DNA of 64,000 nt from the NCBI GenBank assembly GCA_023055425.1, contig JALGPY010000007.1:19974001-20038000 (forward strand), given 5' to 3'. Below, one piece after another: positions 21,305 through 33,093 of this stretch. The translations under genes and the position numbers were made by a program. Source of the DNA: Linanthus parryae (Eukaryota > Streptophyta > Magnoliopsida > Ericales > Polemoniaceae). The notes under the pieces are model-generated. The model did not search any database. It was not told the DNA's origin and saw only the letters and a program-made list of their open reading frames with translations. Each line of letters starts with the position of its first letter. Position 1 is the first letter of the stretch.

Positions 21305-21660
21305 TAATGTCAATTTCCCAAAAAAAACAAATTTCCCGCCAATCGCCCCTCATAAAAAGCAGATTTCCCACCAATCGCACACTCAAAAAATCAAATATCC
21401 CGCTAATCGCACAACAAATCAAATAAACGCCAATCGCACCCCAAAAATATCAAATTTCCCGCCAATAGCACCCCCAAAAAATGAAATTTCCCGCCAATCA
21501 CACCCCCAAAACAGAAGATTTCCCACCATTCGCACCCCCCCCCCCCCCAAATATCATATTTCCCGCTAATACCACGCCCAAAAAATCAAATTTCTGCCAA
21601 TCCCACCCCCCAAAAAAATCAAATTTCCCGCCGAATCGCACCCTCAAATATCACTCACCC
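21305..21660 (+). promoter_or_regulatory. E2F-site minisatellite promoter array of copy D
   Basis: Exact TTTCCCGC sites lie at 21332-21339, 21455-21462, 21487-21494, 21559-21566 and 21624-21631, spaced by multiples of about 32 bp. Several decayed units lie between them (TTTCCCACC, TATCCCGCT). Sites are separated by CACCCCCAAAAAATCAAA-like tracts, one of which has grown to a C18 run near 21531-21548. The ATG of copy D follows at 21812. Confidence 0.7.
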
Positions 21661-21811
21661 TTCATCTTCGCTCAGTCGTTCCCTTTCCTGAACCCATCGA
21701 AACCGAGATCATCGAACAAACAAATTTCACTCACCCTTCGACTTCACTCGGTGGCTCGCATTTCCCAAACCCATCGAAACCAAAATCGTCGAACACACCA
21801 ACCTTTCCCCG

Positions 21812-23979
21812 ATGACGATGTCTTCAAGTTCTGGCAAGAAGGCCATAGTCCCTAGGAGTGAGAGCAGCAAGAAATCCAAGCCCCAGGAAGAAACTGACGG
21901 CAGCGCTGACAAGCAGCCGCCGGCGCCGAAGATCAACAAGTGTCACGTTGTCCGTCTAGTCAGCGGTCGAATCGACGATTCTGAAAACGGAAAGTATTGT
22001 CATCAGGATCGAATCGAACCTAACCCTCACTGTTAAATTAATGTATAGATGGATTGCATCCCAAATGTGTAGTGAGATATGAGCCTCTCTTTGAGTTTTT
22101 CGCTGATTAGCAACATTGAGTATCTAAGAATCGAGAGCCCGTATGATTATGTGAGTTGCAGTGTAGATAAATCATGCTTTTAAGGTTCTGAAGATGGACT
22201 GATGATTTCTGTGTTACAGTGTACTAAGCTCATTGAGGTCTGGGTAGATGTTAGATTCGAGGATTGACTTCAATTAAGAAAATGAGTGGTATAAATAGAG
22301 TTCTCATTAATATGAGATTTTGAGTGTTAATATGGAAAGAGCACCACTCACTCTTTCCAACTACGTAGGATTCTGAGTGTTAATATGGGAGAGCATCACC
22401 TCTTTCTAACTTTGTTAGATTCTTTCTAACTTTGTTGGATTCTGGGTGCATTAAGTTCATCAAGGTGTTCGTAGTTGCTAGATTTCAGGATTTGCTTTGA
22501 CTAAGAAAATACATGATAAAATTAAAGTTCACATTAATTTAGATTATGAGTGTTATGGGAGCAACATCACTCACTCTTTCTAACTTTGTCGGACTCTGAG
22601 TGTATCAAGCTCATCAAGGCATAGGGTAGTTATTGAATTTCCTACTTTTTTTTCCATTTACCTATTTATTATGAGCTTGTGGTTTAATTTCTTAATGTAT
22701 TTGATTTAAATCATTGGCAGTGCCGTAAAAAACCATGGATTTTGTGGCAACATGCAAAAACCAAATCAATGGCAAGACATGTACTAAAAACATTTGTCAT
22801 AAATGCCTCTTGAACAGGTTAGCACTTCATATGATTTTTTGGTTACATGAGTAACTTTGTGGGTGAAACATGGCTAGCTTGAGGAAATATGGCTAGCTTT
22901 GGTGTTACATGAATTGAATTTTTTTGTCCTGTTATCAGATATGGAGAGAGTGCAGAAGAAAAGGCAGTTTTGGAGGACTGGAATTGTCCGAGGTGTAGAG
23001 GCATCTGCAACTACAGTGTCTGCATGTGAGTGTTGTATTCCCTTTAGGATTTTATCTTACTGTTGATGGTTCTGCATTTAATGAATGACAAAATGTACGC
23101 TCTTTCCAGGAAGAAAAGAGGACTGCAGCCGACTGGTATACTTGTGCATACAGCCAAAGAAAGTGGTTTCTCTTCTGTCTCAGAGCTGCTGCATCTTAAA
23201 GGCCATGAAAATGTTGCCAGCAACAAAGTCGCCAAGGATGTGGATGTAAGGCCAACAAGACCAATCTTTCAAAAATGAATGTTACGAATTTAATACCCAG
23301 GAAAGAAGTACTTGGATCCCTTGATTTTATTGTTTGCTCATTTCGGTTTCACATTCACTTTACTAGGAAACTGATGTTGCTTTGTCAACAAAAAAGAGAA
23401 AGGAAAAGGACTCGACTAGAAATTTGGATCGAACTGTGCAATCTCTACCTGGTCAATCAAGCCATAAAGTGAAAAGAGCAAATAAAATGAAGAGAGAAGC
23501 ATTAAAGGGCGCTGAGGACAAAAATCAGGATGTTGAGGTTTCCTTGAAGAAGAAGAAGACCACTCTACCTCAAATTTCTCATAGTAAGTCGAAGGAGGCT
23601 GGCGATGAGGACAATGACTCTAATGTTGTGTCAATTAAGGCATGTTCCTTGAAGCCTCGCACTGGTAAGGGAGTTCCATCCCCTTTGAATGGGTGAAAAA
23701 AATAATATTGACCAGAAGTTAATCATACCTCACCAAATTGCAGGAAAACTGGAAGGTGACAAGAGTGTAAATGATGGAACGCCAGTGGAATCTCTTGGTG
23801 GCCACACAAAGATGATAAAGCTCGAAAACAAACATGTTGAACCTGAAATGACATTGCCGGAAGGCAATGAGTTGACATCAGTAGTTGGCATTAGCGTGAC
23901 ACCAGAAGACATTGGCCATGCTTTGCTTTTATTGGAATTTAGTGATGCTTTCAAAGAGGCAACTGAAAAGGGGTTATGA
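21812..23979 (+). pseudogene. CDCA7-like zinc-finger gene, copy D (pseudogene)
   Basis: Exons are 21812-22006, 22721-22817, 22939-23025, 23110-23307 (or to the internal GTAAGG donor) and 23367-23979. It is close to copy C in sequence but dead. The exon 1 donor reads CAG|GATCG because the T of GT is gone. Exon 2 has lost one base in CGTCAAAAAA, shifting the frame within the zinc finger. ICNC has become ICNY (TGC to TAC). Exon 5 carries a +1 change after NG at 23693. Exon 1 also has KCHV for KCPV. The 3' end FKEATEKGL and 3' flank match copies A, C and G. Confidence 0.88.
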
Positions 23980-24424
23980 GAATGGTATTGCCTGCTGACA
24001 AGTGCTCTTAGTTGCTAGACTATATCTGTTGTTTCTTCAATGTGATGCTTAACTTCCATCACCTCTGATATGGTTCATGTTTACTTTTATCAAATTTGAG
24101 GTGCCTATACTATTTTGTACTTGTACATGTTCATCAAGGTTCTTGATGAGGATAAGCCTTTTTGATTTGTTTCTGTAGATGTATCTTGTTCTGCTACTTT
24201 CTAAGATGTTTGATAATAGTACTCCCAAAGGAGAGATAAATAGGACGTGCACATCACATTAACTGACGCTCTTATGTTGCTCATGTTATTTTCCTTCCAT
24301 CGTATAGATTCTTGATCTCAATATACAAGGAAACCTCTATATTAAAGCACATTACTAAACATGATATCAGACTGAAGAAAGCGAGTAGAATTTGCATATA
24401 AATAGCGATAATTTTAAATAAGAG

Positions 24425-24700
24425 CCCTTTTGGAAAGTACATTGGCAAGAGAAACTCCTTGGAAAGTACCAGCTGCCAACTGAATTTTCAATAGCGCTTG
24501 TTAGGTTGCATAATATTGGCACTCAGTAAGCAGAAGATGGTGAAATATCAAATTTGAGATACCATTGAGAATAGACAAGTACAAGTAACTTACTTTCTCA
24601 ACTGACATTGGCCCCTGAATACTCTCAACCAGATAAATCAGAAACATTTGTTCTGGATCATCCCTACAATAAGCTGGTATCCATCCCAAGTCTACCGAAA
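24425..24700 (-). pseudogene. Remnants of unidentified host genes X and Y beside copy D
   Basis: On the minus strand the gene X exon is best preserved here: GWIPAYCRDDPEQMFLIYLV, then ESIQGPMSVEK and a GTAAGTT donor. The gene Y exon end (CTTGCCAATGTACTTTCC) has lost its GT donor context. I do not recognise either protein. Confidence 0.4.
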
Positions 24701-25029
24701 TTATATCCCTTCAGTAGTCCCTCGTATATATATGTTATGCAAGTATTCAAAAGGTAAGAAAGTAAATGCAAAGGTTGATATGAGTATCAAAATCCGAGCA
24801 ATTTAAACTTATCATTTTGTATTGAGAACAAAACCAACTTCAACCCATATTCAATAAGATAGAACAAGTTTCTTGCCAAATTTAACACTTTCTGGTTTCA
24901 TGCAGGTGTTAAACAAGTCACAAGAATCATGAGACAAGTCTCAGAATTCAAAACCATCAAGAATTGAGTAAGAAATTACCGTATGAACACTATGAAGTTT
25001 CCGGTGACCGGAAACACTATGAAGTTTCC

Positions 25030-27568
25030 GCTGGGGCAGAATATTTTCTTACCTTCATCGATGATTTCTCGAGAAAGGTATGGGTTTATTTTCTCAAACA
25101 TAAATCTGAAGTATTTGAGAAATTCCAAGGAATAGAAAGCTCGCGTGGAAAAGAGTACTGGAAAATAACTTTAGTGCTTGAGGACGAACAATGGAGGAGA
25201 GTATACATCATGAGTTCAACGATTACTGCAAAACGGAGGGAATCATCAGAAACTAACTACCCCAAAAGGTCCGGAGCAGAATGGAGTTGCGGAAAGAATG
25301 AACCGCACTCTATGCGAAAAGGCGAGATGCATGAGGCTAAATGCAGGATTGGCCAAATGCTTTTGGGCGGTGACTATTAACATGGCCTGCCACTTGGTGA
25401 ATCTCTCACCATCGGTACACGTTGGCAAGAAGACAGCACACGAGGTTTGGTATGGCAAACCAGCATATTATTCTAGGTTGAAGATTTTATGATGCCTCGC
25501 TTACTCTCTTATTGAAAGTGATACGCGTTCCAAGTTAGATGCCAAGTCTAAACAATGCATCTTTCTTGGTTACAAACAGGGAATTAAAGGTTACGAACTC
25601 TGGGATCCAATTGACAGGAAAGTAATCATAAGCAGGAATGTCGTCTTCGATGAAAAGAAGATAATAAATTCCAAAGAAGCCAGAGTCGAGATTGGTCTGC
25701 CAACAGAATCCCAGCATCAAATCGAGTTGGAGCTAGACGAGCAAGTAGAAGCAGATGATGAAGAAGACCTTTGAGGAAGTCTTGGAAGATTCACAAGCTG
25801 AGAGCCTTACAATGTTGTGAAACGAAAAGGAAAGAGGAATGCGAAAGTTCCTATCAAGTATGAGTTTGAAGATTCAGTAGCATTTGCATAGATTACTGAA
25901 GTCTTAGATCCTTCTAACTTTAAAGAGGTGCTTGAGCATAAGGATAAAGACAAGTGGTTGCTCTCTATGTCAGAAGAATTGGAGTCACTTCAAAAGAACC
26001 ATACTTGGGAGCTTGCTGAGCTTCCGAAAGGAAAGAGGCGGATGAAAATGGGTATTCAGAAGGAGTGAAGGGTCAACATAAAACGAATGTGAAAATTTCA
26101 AAGCAATGTTGGTTGCAAAAGGGTTTTCTCAGAAGGAAGGAATAGACTACAATGGGATTTTCTTACATGTGGTCAGACATTCCTCCTTTGATTGCCATGA
26201 ATGATCTAAAGCTTGAGTAACAAGGTGTCAAGACATCATTCCTACATGGGAGCATCAAGGAGGAAATATACATGCATCAACCTGAAGGCTTGAAAGTACC
26301 AAACCAAGAGAATAAGGTGTGCATGTTAAGGAGATCTCTTTATGGTCGAAAGCAGTCTCCTCGACAGTGGTACAAGCGGTTTGATTCCCTCATGATGAAA
26401 GATGGGTTCACTAGATCCGACTACGACATTTGTGTATACATAAAGAAGTTCAACAACGGTACATTCGTCTATCTTCTTCTACATGTAGATGATATGTTGA
26501 TTGCTTCCAAACATGTAGCTCAAATACATATGGTGAAGTCAAGTTTGAGCAAATAATTCGAGATGAAAGACTTGGATCCCGCAAAGAAAATCCTAGGCAT
26601 GGAGATTCACAGGGATAGGAAGCAAGGAAAGATATGGCTCTCGCAGAAGGGGTACATCGAAAGAGTACTACAAAGGTTCAACATGGACAAAGCAAAGAAC
26701 ATGTCTACTCCTATTGGGGCACTCTTCAAGTTATCACTACAGTGTTGCCCAAGAAGCAAAGAGGATACAAACTACATGGCTAAGATACCTTATGCCAGTG
26801 CAGTGGGGTCATTGATGTACGCCATGGTGTGCACGAGACCAGATATATCTCTTGCAGTCAGTTTGGTTAGCAAGTTCATGGCAAATCCGGGAAAAGAGCA
26901 TTGGGAAGCTGTCAAGTGGATTATGAGATTCCTGAAAGGCTCCACGGATATGAGCATCATGTATTCTAGGGATGCTGAACAAAAGGAAGTTGTGGGCTAT
27001 GTCGATTCAGATTACGCAGGTGATTTGGATAAAAGAAGATTCACTATTGGATATGTCTTCACCCTTGGAAGAAATCCCATTAGTTGGAAATCTACTCAAT
27101 AGAATACAGTTGCCATTTCAACAATAGAAGCAGCATAGATGGCGACGACAGTTGTAGCATCAAAGGAAGCATTATGGCTTAAAGGTTCGGCTAATACTCT
27201 CGGCTTGTCGCAACAAACAGTTAACATTCATTGTGATAGTAGTGCATTTCATTGAGCCAAAGATCAGATGTTTCATACAAGAACCAAGCACATTGATGTG
27301 AAATATCACAAGATCAAGGATTTTGTTGAAGAAGGGGAGATTCGTCTCAAGAAGATTGACACTAAGGAAAATCCCGCAGATATGCTAACTAAGGTTGTCA
27401 CTACAAAGAAGTTTGACTTATGCTCGAACTCCATTAAGGTTCTTCATCATTGAATCACAAGGCACCCTAAATGGTGCGAAGGGTATCCCAAACCTTGGGG
27501 TACACATAAGGGCAAGCATCAGGTTTCTAATGGCTTAACGGCTACCCGGAATACAAGCCAAGGTGGAG
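25030..27568 (+). pseudogene. Copia second half: integrase core, RT and RNase H (decayed)
   Basis: The plus-strand order is integrase AGAEYFLTFIDDFSRKVWVY (from 25030), VAERMNRTLCEKARCM-type sequence and VWYGKPAYYSRLK (to 25490). Then comes degraded integrase C-terminus and RT start, RT HQPEGLKVPNQENKVCMLRR, LYGRKQSPRQWYKR, LLLHVDDMLIASKH (the YVDD motif reads HVDD), then MEIHRDRKQGKIWLSQKGYI. RNase H has VGYVDSDYAGDLDKRR, HCDSSAFH and RTKHIDVKYHKIKDFVEE. At least six stops or frameshifts are present. The PPT is AAGGTGGAGTA just before 27569. This is the missing second half of the element at 18535-20569. Confidence 0.88.
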
Positions 27569-28753
27569 TATGTTAGGAAATCGTCTTGCATTCAGTTTTC
27601 AGCATTCACATTGTCAGCCCATAGCAAGTGTGAAGGGAGGAACTTTTTGGGCAGCAACCATGGCTCTGAAGTCTTGGACGGTGGCAGTTGTGACCATGTC
27701 AGATTTTTGTTCCGAAAAATCAACACGATCCGACACCAAGTTCACACTAACTCGGTTCAGCCTTCCGTACATATGTTTGTGAGGTTCGTAGCATCATAAA
27801 TTAAAACGATTGTACACAACGTTTTACAGGACTGAAACCAAACTTCTATTCAAGTAAGCTAACATTGCATAAAAACCAACGCCTAACTCTGGCTACAAAC
27901 CATGCACAACTTTCCCTGTAGTTTCTCTTGACAAAGGCTTGACAATGCCTTGTCAAAATCTATCCTAAATCTCCTGGAAATACATTGGCTTTATAGCCGA
28001 GTTTACAAGGTGGTTACATTCAGTTTTCTACAGAAATAACTTCCGAAACTACCCATAACCGACTCTAAACCAGTCCAACTAATCTAGCGACGTTTCCAGC
28101 TAACCGAAGCACCATTCACTTAACCAAACCGCACAAAACTCTTTTGTCTAGTCCAGCAGAATAGCACCAGAATTGCACTAGACCTTGTGCTAATTTTTAG
28201 CGAGCAAACTCAGTACTTCGCACTAGTTTTTCGGGCAGGAACTTGGCAGCGAACTTGCCCTCGCTCCACCATCCTTTGGCACAGAAATATCACTCACGAG
28301 CAGCGACATTTCGACACTAAAACAGCCAATGAACAGCGACCAAAACGCTGCATAGCAAATCCCAAACGTGGTAGCAAACCGGGCAGCGAGCGGCAACTCC
28401 AACTGTTCACGAACCTACTCCAAATGCAGCAGCGAAAAGGGTAATCACCAATCCAAAATAGGGTATGATCGTGGACAAGCACTAAGCAATGTCACCTGAG
28501 TTTATTCCCACAAATCTGACCATAGAACACAGTCATAATTTCACCGAACTTCCGTCGACGCCGCTGCCAATAATAGACATGCGTTGCACGTATACAAGTG
28601 CCAAGTGTCGAGCGTCAAACGGACCAACTTTCCGCACCATCGTCGAACCAAATGTGTGGACGTGGTTCACCAACGTCGCACCAAGAATCCAAGGGGGTAA
28701 CAACAGCCATGGCGAGGAAGCATTTAATGCTGGGAGGGCTGCAGCTTTTGCAA
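27569..28753 (+). mobile_element. 3' LTR of Copia, split by a 1-kb insertion and cut by a gypsy element
   Basis: LTR sequence 27569-27687 (TGTTAGGAAATCGTCTTGC to GACGGTGGCAG) resumes at about 28704 (CAGCCATGGCGAGGAAGC) and runs to 28753 (GCAGCTTTTGCAA). There it switches without spacer into gypsy RNase H. The remaining ~370 bp of the LTR are gone. Confidence 0.8.
27688..28703. mobile_element. ~1-kb insertion inside Copia LTR (unclassified)
   Basis: The insertion starts TTGTGACC and ends GGTAACAA, a near-inverted terminal pair, and is flanked by CAG on both sides. On the minus strand there is TATAAAGCCAATG near 27994, so a solo LTR (minus orientation) is one possibility; a DNA transposon is another. 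A partial copy (right ~700 bp) sits at the same place in the 3' LTR of the Copia at 46347-52192. No protein is recognised. Confidence 0.5.
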
Positions 28754-30730
28754 AGAAGGGTCTTGGATGTGTGCTTATGCAGGAATGAAGGGTTAGCTTT
28801 ACCCAATGATTTTGGGGAGTTTGATGTTTACAGCGACGCATCAAAGAAGGGTCTAGGATGTGTGCTTATGCAGGAAAGAAGGGTTATTGCCTATGCCTCA
28901 AGACATCTGAAAATTCATGAAGAGAACTATGCTACGCACGATTTAGAGCTTGCGGCAATAGTTTTTGCACTGAAGATATGGAGACATTACCTATATGGTG
29001 TAGTGTGTAGATTGTATACGGACCACAGTAGTCTCAAATACATCTTCACGCAGAAGGAGCTAAACAACAAGCAAAGATGTTGGCTAGAGATCATAAAGGG
29101 TTATGACTTGCGTATCCAGTATCACGAAGGAAAGGCAAACGTGGTAACTGATGCATTAAGTCGTAAATCGAGCCATACTTTAGATGATATGCTATTTTTT
29201 CCAGACTGGCTATGCCATGAGTTTCGAAAGCTCGAAATTGAAGTGGTGGAACAAGGTGGAGTAAAGAATATTCTTGGGAATATGATAGTTGTGCCAGATG
29301 TTTTAGAAGAGATAAGGAGTAACCAACCGGGATATGTGAAGCGGGAAAGGATAAAGAATAAGATTGAAGAAGGGCAAACGACAGATTTCAATATCCATGA
29401 AGATGGAAGTATCTGCTACAATGGAAGATGGTGTGTACCACAAGTGTCCAGAAACCAAGGAAAAGTTGATGCGTGAAGCGCACAAAACACCCTATTCACT
29501 ACATCCAGGAGGTGACAAACTATATAAAGATATGAAGAAGACGTTTTGGTGGCCCAACATGAAAAAGGAAGTAGCAGAGTTTGTTGCAAGATGTTTAACA
29601 TGTCAAAAGGTGAAGTTCGAGCATAAAAGAATGGGAGGCTTAGTCCAACCACTGGATGTTCCATTTTGGAAGTGGGATTCAATTTCAATGAATTTTGTGA
29701 CTGCCTAACCAACATCGAAGAATGAACTGAATCAGATATGGGTCATGGTCGACATACTGATCAAGACAGCAAGGTTCATTCAGATGAAGGATACATGGAG
29801 CAAAGGGCTTATGCATATATGAAGAATATTGTGAGGTACCATGGAGTACCAAGATCTATAGTTTCCGACAGGGATCCCACCTTTCTCTATCACTTCTGTA
29901 GAGCACTCCATGAGGCATTGGGAACCCAGTTAAAATTCAGTACATCATTCCACCCTGCTACGGATGGACAAACAGAGAGGACAATTCAGACATTGGAGGA
30001 TATGCTAAGGTCATGGTGTTATGGACTTTTAAGGTTTATGGGTTGACAGACTACGTCTGATAGAGTTCTCCTACAACAACAATTGACGCCAGCATTGGTA
30101 TGGCACCACACGAAGCGTTGTGTGGAAGAAAGTGTCGAACACCACTGTGTTGGAGCGACATAAGCGAGACGATAGTGATTGGTCCACAATTAATTGAAGA
30201 GATGACCTATCAGGTAAGACTTATCCAGCAGCGAATGAAGGCAGCTCAGGATAGCCAGAAGTCCTACGCTGATCAGAAGAGGAGACCATTGGAGTTTCAA
30301 ATTGGAGAAAAGGCGTTCCTTAAAGTTTCTCCTACTATGGGAGTTATGAGGTTCAATCATAAAGGAAAGTTGAGCCCGAAATTCATTCGACCGTACGAAC
30401 TCATAGAGAAGATTGGAGAAGTTGCTTATCGGTTGGATTTACCATCAAACTTGGGTCGTGTTCACAATGTATTCCACGTATCTCAGCTGAAGAAGTACGT
30501 GCCAGACCCGTCTCATGTATTAGATCCCGAACCAGTAGAGTTAGATCCTTCGTTGAGTTATGAAGAGCATCATGTCAAGATTCTAGACACCAAGATAAAG
30601 GACACCCGCAACAAGAGTGTCAAGCTTGTGAAGGTTTTATGGACGAACCACCTCACATAAGAAGCTACATGGGAAGCAGAGGATGACATGAGGAAGAAGT
30701 ATCCTTACCTTTTTTACGAGGTATTTTGAG
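28754..30730 (+). pseudogene. Ty3/gypsy chromovirus RNase H, integrase and chromodomain (Tekay-like)
   Basis: Domains in order: RNase [19 protein letters not shown] to [17 protein letters not shown] (28820-29170). Then the integrase zinc-binding HHCC region AHKTPYSLHPGGDKLYKDMK and CLTCQKVKFEHKR (29480-29630), and the integrase core with IVSDRDPTF and [20 protein letters not shown] (29850-30010). The GPY/F-type region and YELIEKIGEVAYRLDLP follow, then a C-terminal chromodomain-like tail KILDTKIKDTRNKSVKLVKV with EATWEAEDDMRKKYPYLF after a stop. Frameshifts lie near 29440, 29705 and 30050, with a stop at 30658. RT, protease, gag and 5' LTR are missing. A 31-bp direct duplication (28755 and 28846, beginning AGAAGGGTCT) marks the junction with the Copia LTR. 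Confidence 0.88.
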
Positions 30731-30950
30731 TTCCGAGGACGTCACTCCTATAAGGGGGAGAGGATGTAATCCTTCGGATTTTAAGTACGTCATTTTAGTA
30801 CTCCTTATAGTATATTGCATACCGTACATGACATTAGGTTTGCATTTAGTAGTTATTAGTAGTTATACCCTAGAGTGGAGACTTATACCTTAGTGATTGT
30901 TTAGAAGTTGGTTTAAGCTTCGAGGACGAAGCTCTTTAAGGGGGGAAGGC

Positions 30951-31469
30951 TGAAATACCCCGTTATTTAGAAACGGGTATTTTAATATATTGTTGGGTGT
31001 TAATATGACATTAGTATAAGTTAGGGTACTAGTTGTAATTATTTAAAAGTTGATTTTTTATTATTATTACCACCTTGGGGGCTTTAATGTCTTTTCCTAA
31101 ACTTAATTTGTGTCTTTTAACAAACCAGGGGGTAGTAGTTGTTTTATGCATAAACCTAGGGGGGTGAAAGTGTCTTTTTCACAGAATATTCATCTTCTTC
31201 CTCTACTGTTACGAACAAGAGAGTTTCTCCAGCGATTTCGCCGCCGCCACCACCTCAGCCACTCCATTCGGCCACCAAACCCACCAAAAACAGTCCCAAT
31301 TCGATTTAAACTCGCCAAAGATCGAATCTTTAGCACCAAGTTTGTCAATTTTGCCCAATTTTCAAACCCAATTCCACCCGAAAGTTTCTGAAATCGGAAT
31401 CCAAATCCTCGCCGAATTTCTTCCTTCTCACCCTATAAAAACCAGTGAAACCTAGAGCGAAAAACCCAC

Positions 31470-31514
<45 letters not shown>

Positions 31515-32710
31515 TCTTTTCTCTCTCAATCTCTCTGCTCTGTTTTGGGCCGAGCAAACCCAGCCGAAGCCCAAGTTCGACGAGCGAACCCAAGTTCGGC
31601 GAAGGCAAGCCCGACGCCGCCAGCTCTGTCCGCCGCCGTCGTCCTCCCCGTCGCGCCACCGTCGTTCGTCCTCGCCACCGTGCGTCGTCCTCGTCTCCTC
31701 CTCCACAATCGGGTACAGCCAACCCGTCCCTCTCTCCCTCTTTCTTTTATTGTTTTGTTTTATTTCTTTTCTTATTATTAGTTAATGGGGAGAAGTTAAA
31801 TTCTAGGTGGGTGTAAAAGTAGGGGGGTAGTTTGTTCAGTCTGAAACGTTATGGCGAGACTCTTGTAGTTACCTGAATATTTGTTCCAAATTGTTAATTG
31901 TTTCTCTGAAGATATCACTCTAATCTATTAATCGATGATTACCTAAAGTGGAAGAGTTGTGCGGGGTTTGTTACTTGGTTACTATTGGCATTGGGTGTGT
32001 GGATTTCGGTCTCTCGTCCAATTAATTTTATTTAATCCGGTTGCAAGTCCTCGGATAGCTCCTTGTACTCACTCCTCTGGACGCAAGAGTCTTAGGGGGT
32101 GTCGACACTTAAGGTCCTGGATGCTTGCGAGATGGTTGGTTATTTTTCCCCGTCACAACAAATTAACAATGCAGTTTTAGAATTTATGGAAAGGTTGGTT
32201 AAATATGAGATTTTGGAACTTCCTAATTCAAATAATGAAATTGAAATCTTCTCCGTTTTCTTATGAGTGTCAAAGCTTTTGTTACCACTTGGTTTTGGTT
32301 AAACTACTTCGAACTACTTAGATTGATAAATTACTTCATAATCTGTTTACATGCTTAGGTGTTGCTTACTCAGTATTTCCGCTGATTTTTGGAACTGTGG
32401 TGTTCTCTTTTGTTTTCTGCACCACAGGTTAGATGGAAACTTGGCTAAAGGGGGAAACACGACTCATCGTAGTAGTACAATGTTCAAATTTGAATTTCTT
32501 AGAACTCTTCTTAGATAACAGTAAATCCTAGTTTTGAATACTGCACATATTTGTGGCACGACAATTTAAGTTTTCAAATAAGTAATACTTTGAGTTTTGT
32601 GGATATTTATGTTTGATTCTCTGTTTTAAAACCTACTTATATCCGGGTTAAATCTCGGGTACGGAGTGACACCCCTAGGCTTCCGGCTAGGCCAGTTTGG
32701 GGGTGTTACA
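30951..32710 (+). mobile_element. 3' LTR of the gypsy chromovirus
   Basis: It begins TGAAATACCCCG after the purine tract AAGGGGGGAAGGC and ends GGGGGTGTTACA, an imperfect terminal inverted pair typical of this clade (TGTAACACCCC type), and is 1760 bp long. A second purine tract AAGGGGGAGAGGA followed by TGTAATCC at 30767 is an alternative start. The LTR contains a CT microsatellite at 31476-31511 and a Ser/Pro-rich open stretch that I regard as non-coding. No matching 5' LTR is in the window. Confidence 0.7.
31476..31511. repeat. (CT)n microsatellite
   Basis: About 18 uninterrupted CT units lie in the gypsy LTR, just downstream of ACCCTATAAAAACCAG, a possible TATA box at 31431. This is the usual place of a CT tract in a 5' leader. 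Confidence 0.9.
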
Positions 32711-33016
32711 GAGAGAGGGAGAGAGGGGGGATATATTGGTCATTTGATAAACGAATGTATCGTGTTGTTAGGGTTTACCTAACGTGATAGTAATTCTAGA
32801 CACTATCAAGTCTCCACACACACGAAACTGGGTTTTTAACCCAACACACACACTTTGAATATTCTTATTGATTGATTTATTATCAAATAATGAAACTACA
32901 TATGTTAATAGAAATACTAACCCTAGACAGCTCAACCTAACGGGCTCGGCCCGATCTACTAACTAATTAAAATAAACAACTAATTAAGCTAATTAAATAA
33001 ATAAACTAACTAACAG

Positions 33017-33093
<77 letters not shown>
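33017..33093. repeat. (TAA)n microsatellite in the 3' LTR
   Basis: About 25 TAA units. The homologous site in the other LTR carries TTA instead (34479-34531). Confidence 0.95.

Larger units (their letters stand above)
18590..25009. repeat. Right arm of the ~6.4-kb inverted repeat
   Basis: It is the reverse complement of 11025-17472: Copia first half, LTR (20028-20569), LINE piece, upstream flank, E2F array, CDCA7-like copy D, then gene Y and X remnants, ending at CCGGTGACC (25001-25009). Divergence between arms is visible as scattered substitutions and small indels, not as large gaps. Confidence 0.9.

Noticed and set aside
28187..28488. Open frames in the 1-kb LTR insertion
   Set aside because: Short, overlapping on both strands and not conserved at 51200-51540 beyond the DNA similarity itself.
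30760..30770. Gypsy 3' LTR starting at TGTAATCC (30767) instead of 30951
   Set aside because: The purine tract there is plausible, but the start at 30951 pairs better with the end GGGGGTGTTACA. Kept only as an alternative.
31445..31816. Open frame rich in Ser-Leu and its antisense rich in Glu-Arg
   Set aside because: It is created by the (CT)n microsatellite and GC-rich leader in the gypsy LTR. No domain, and both strands are equally open.
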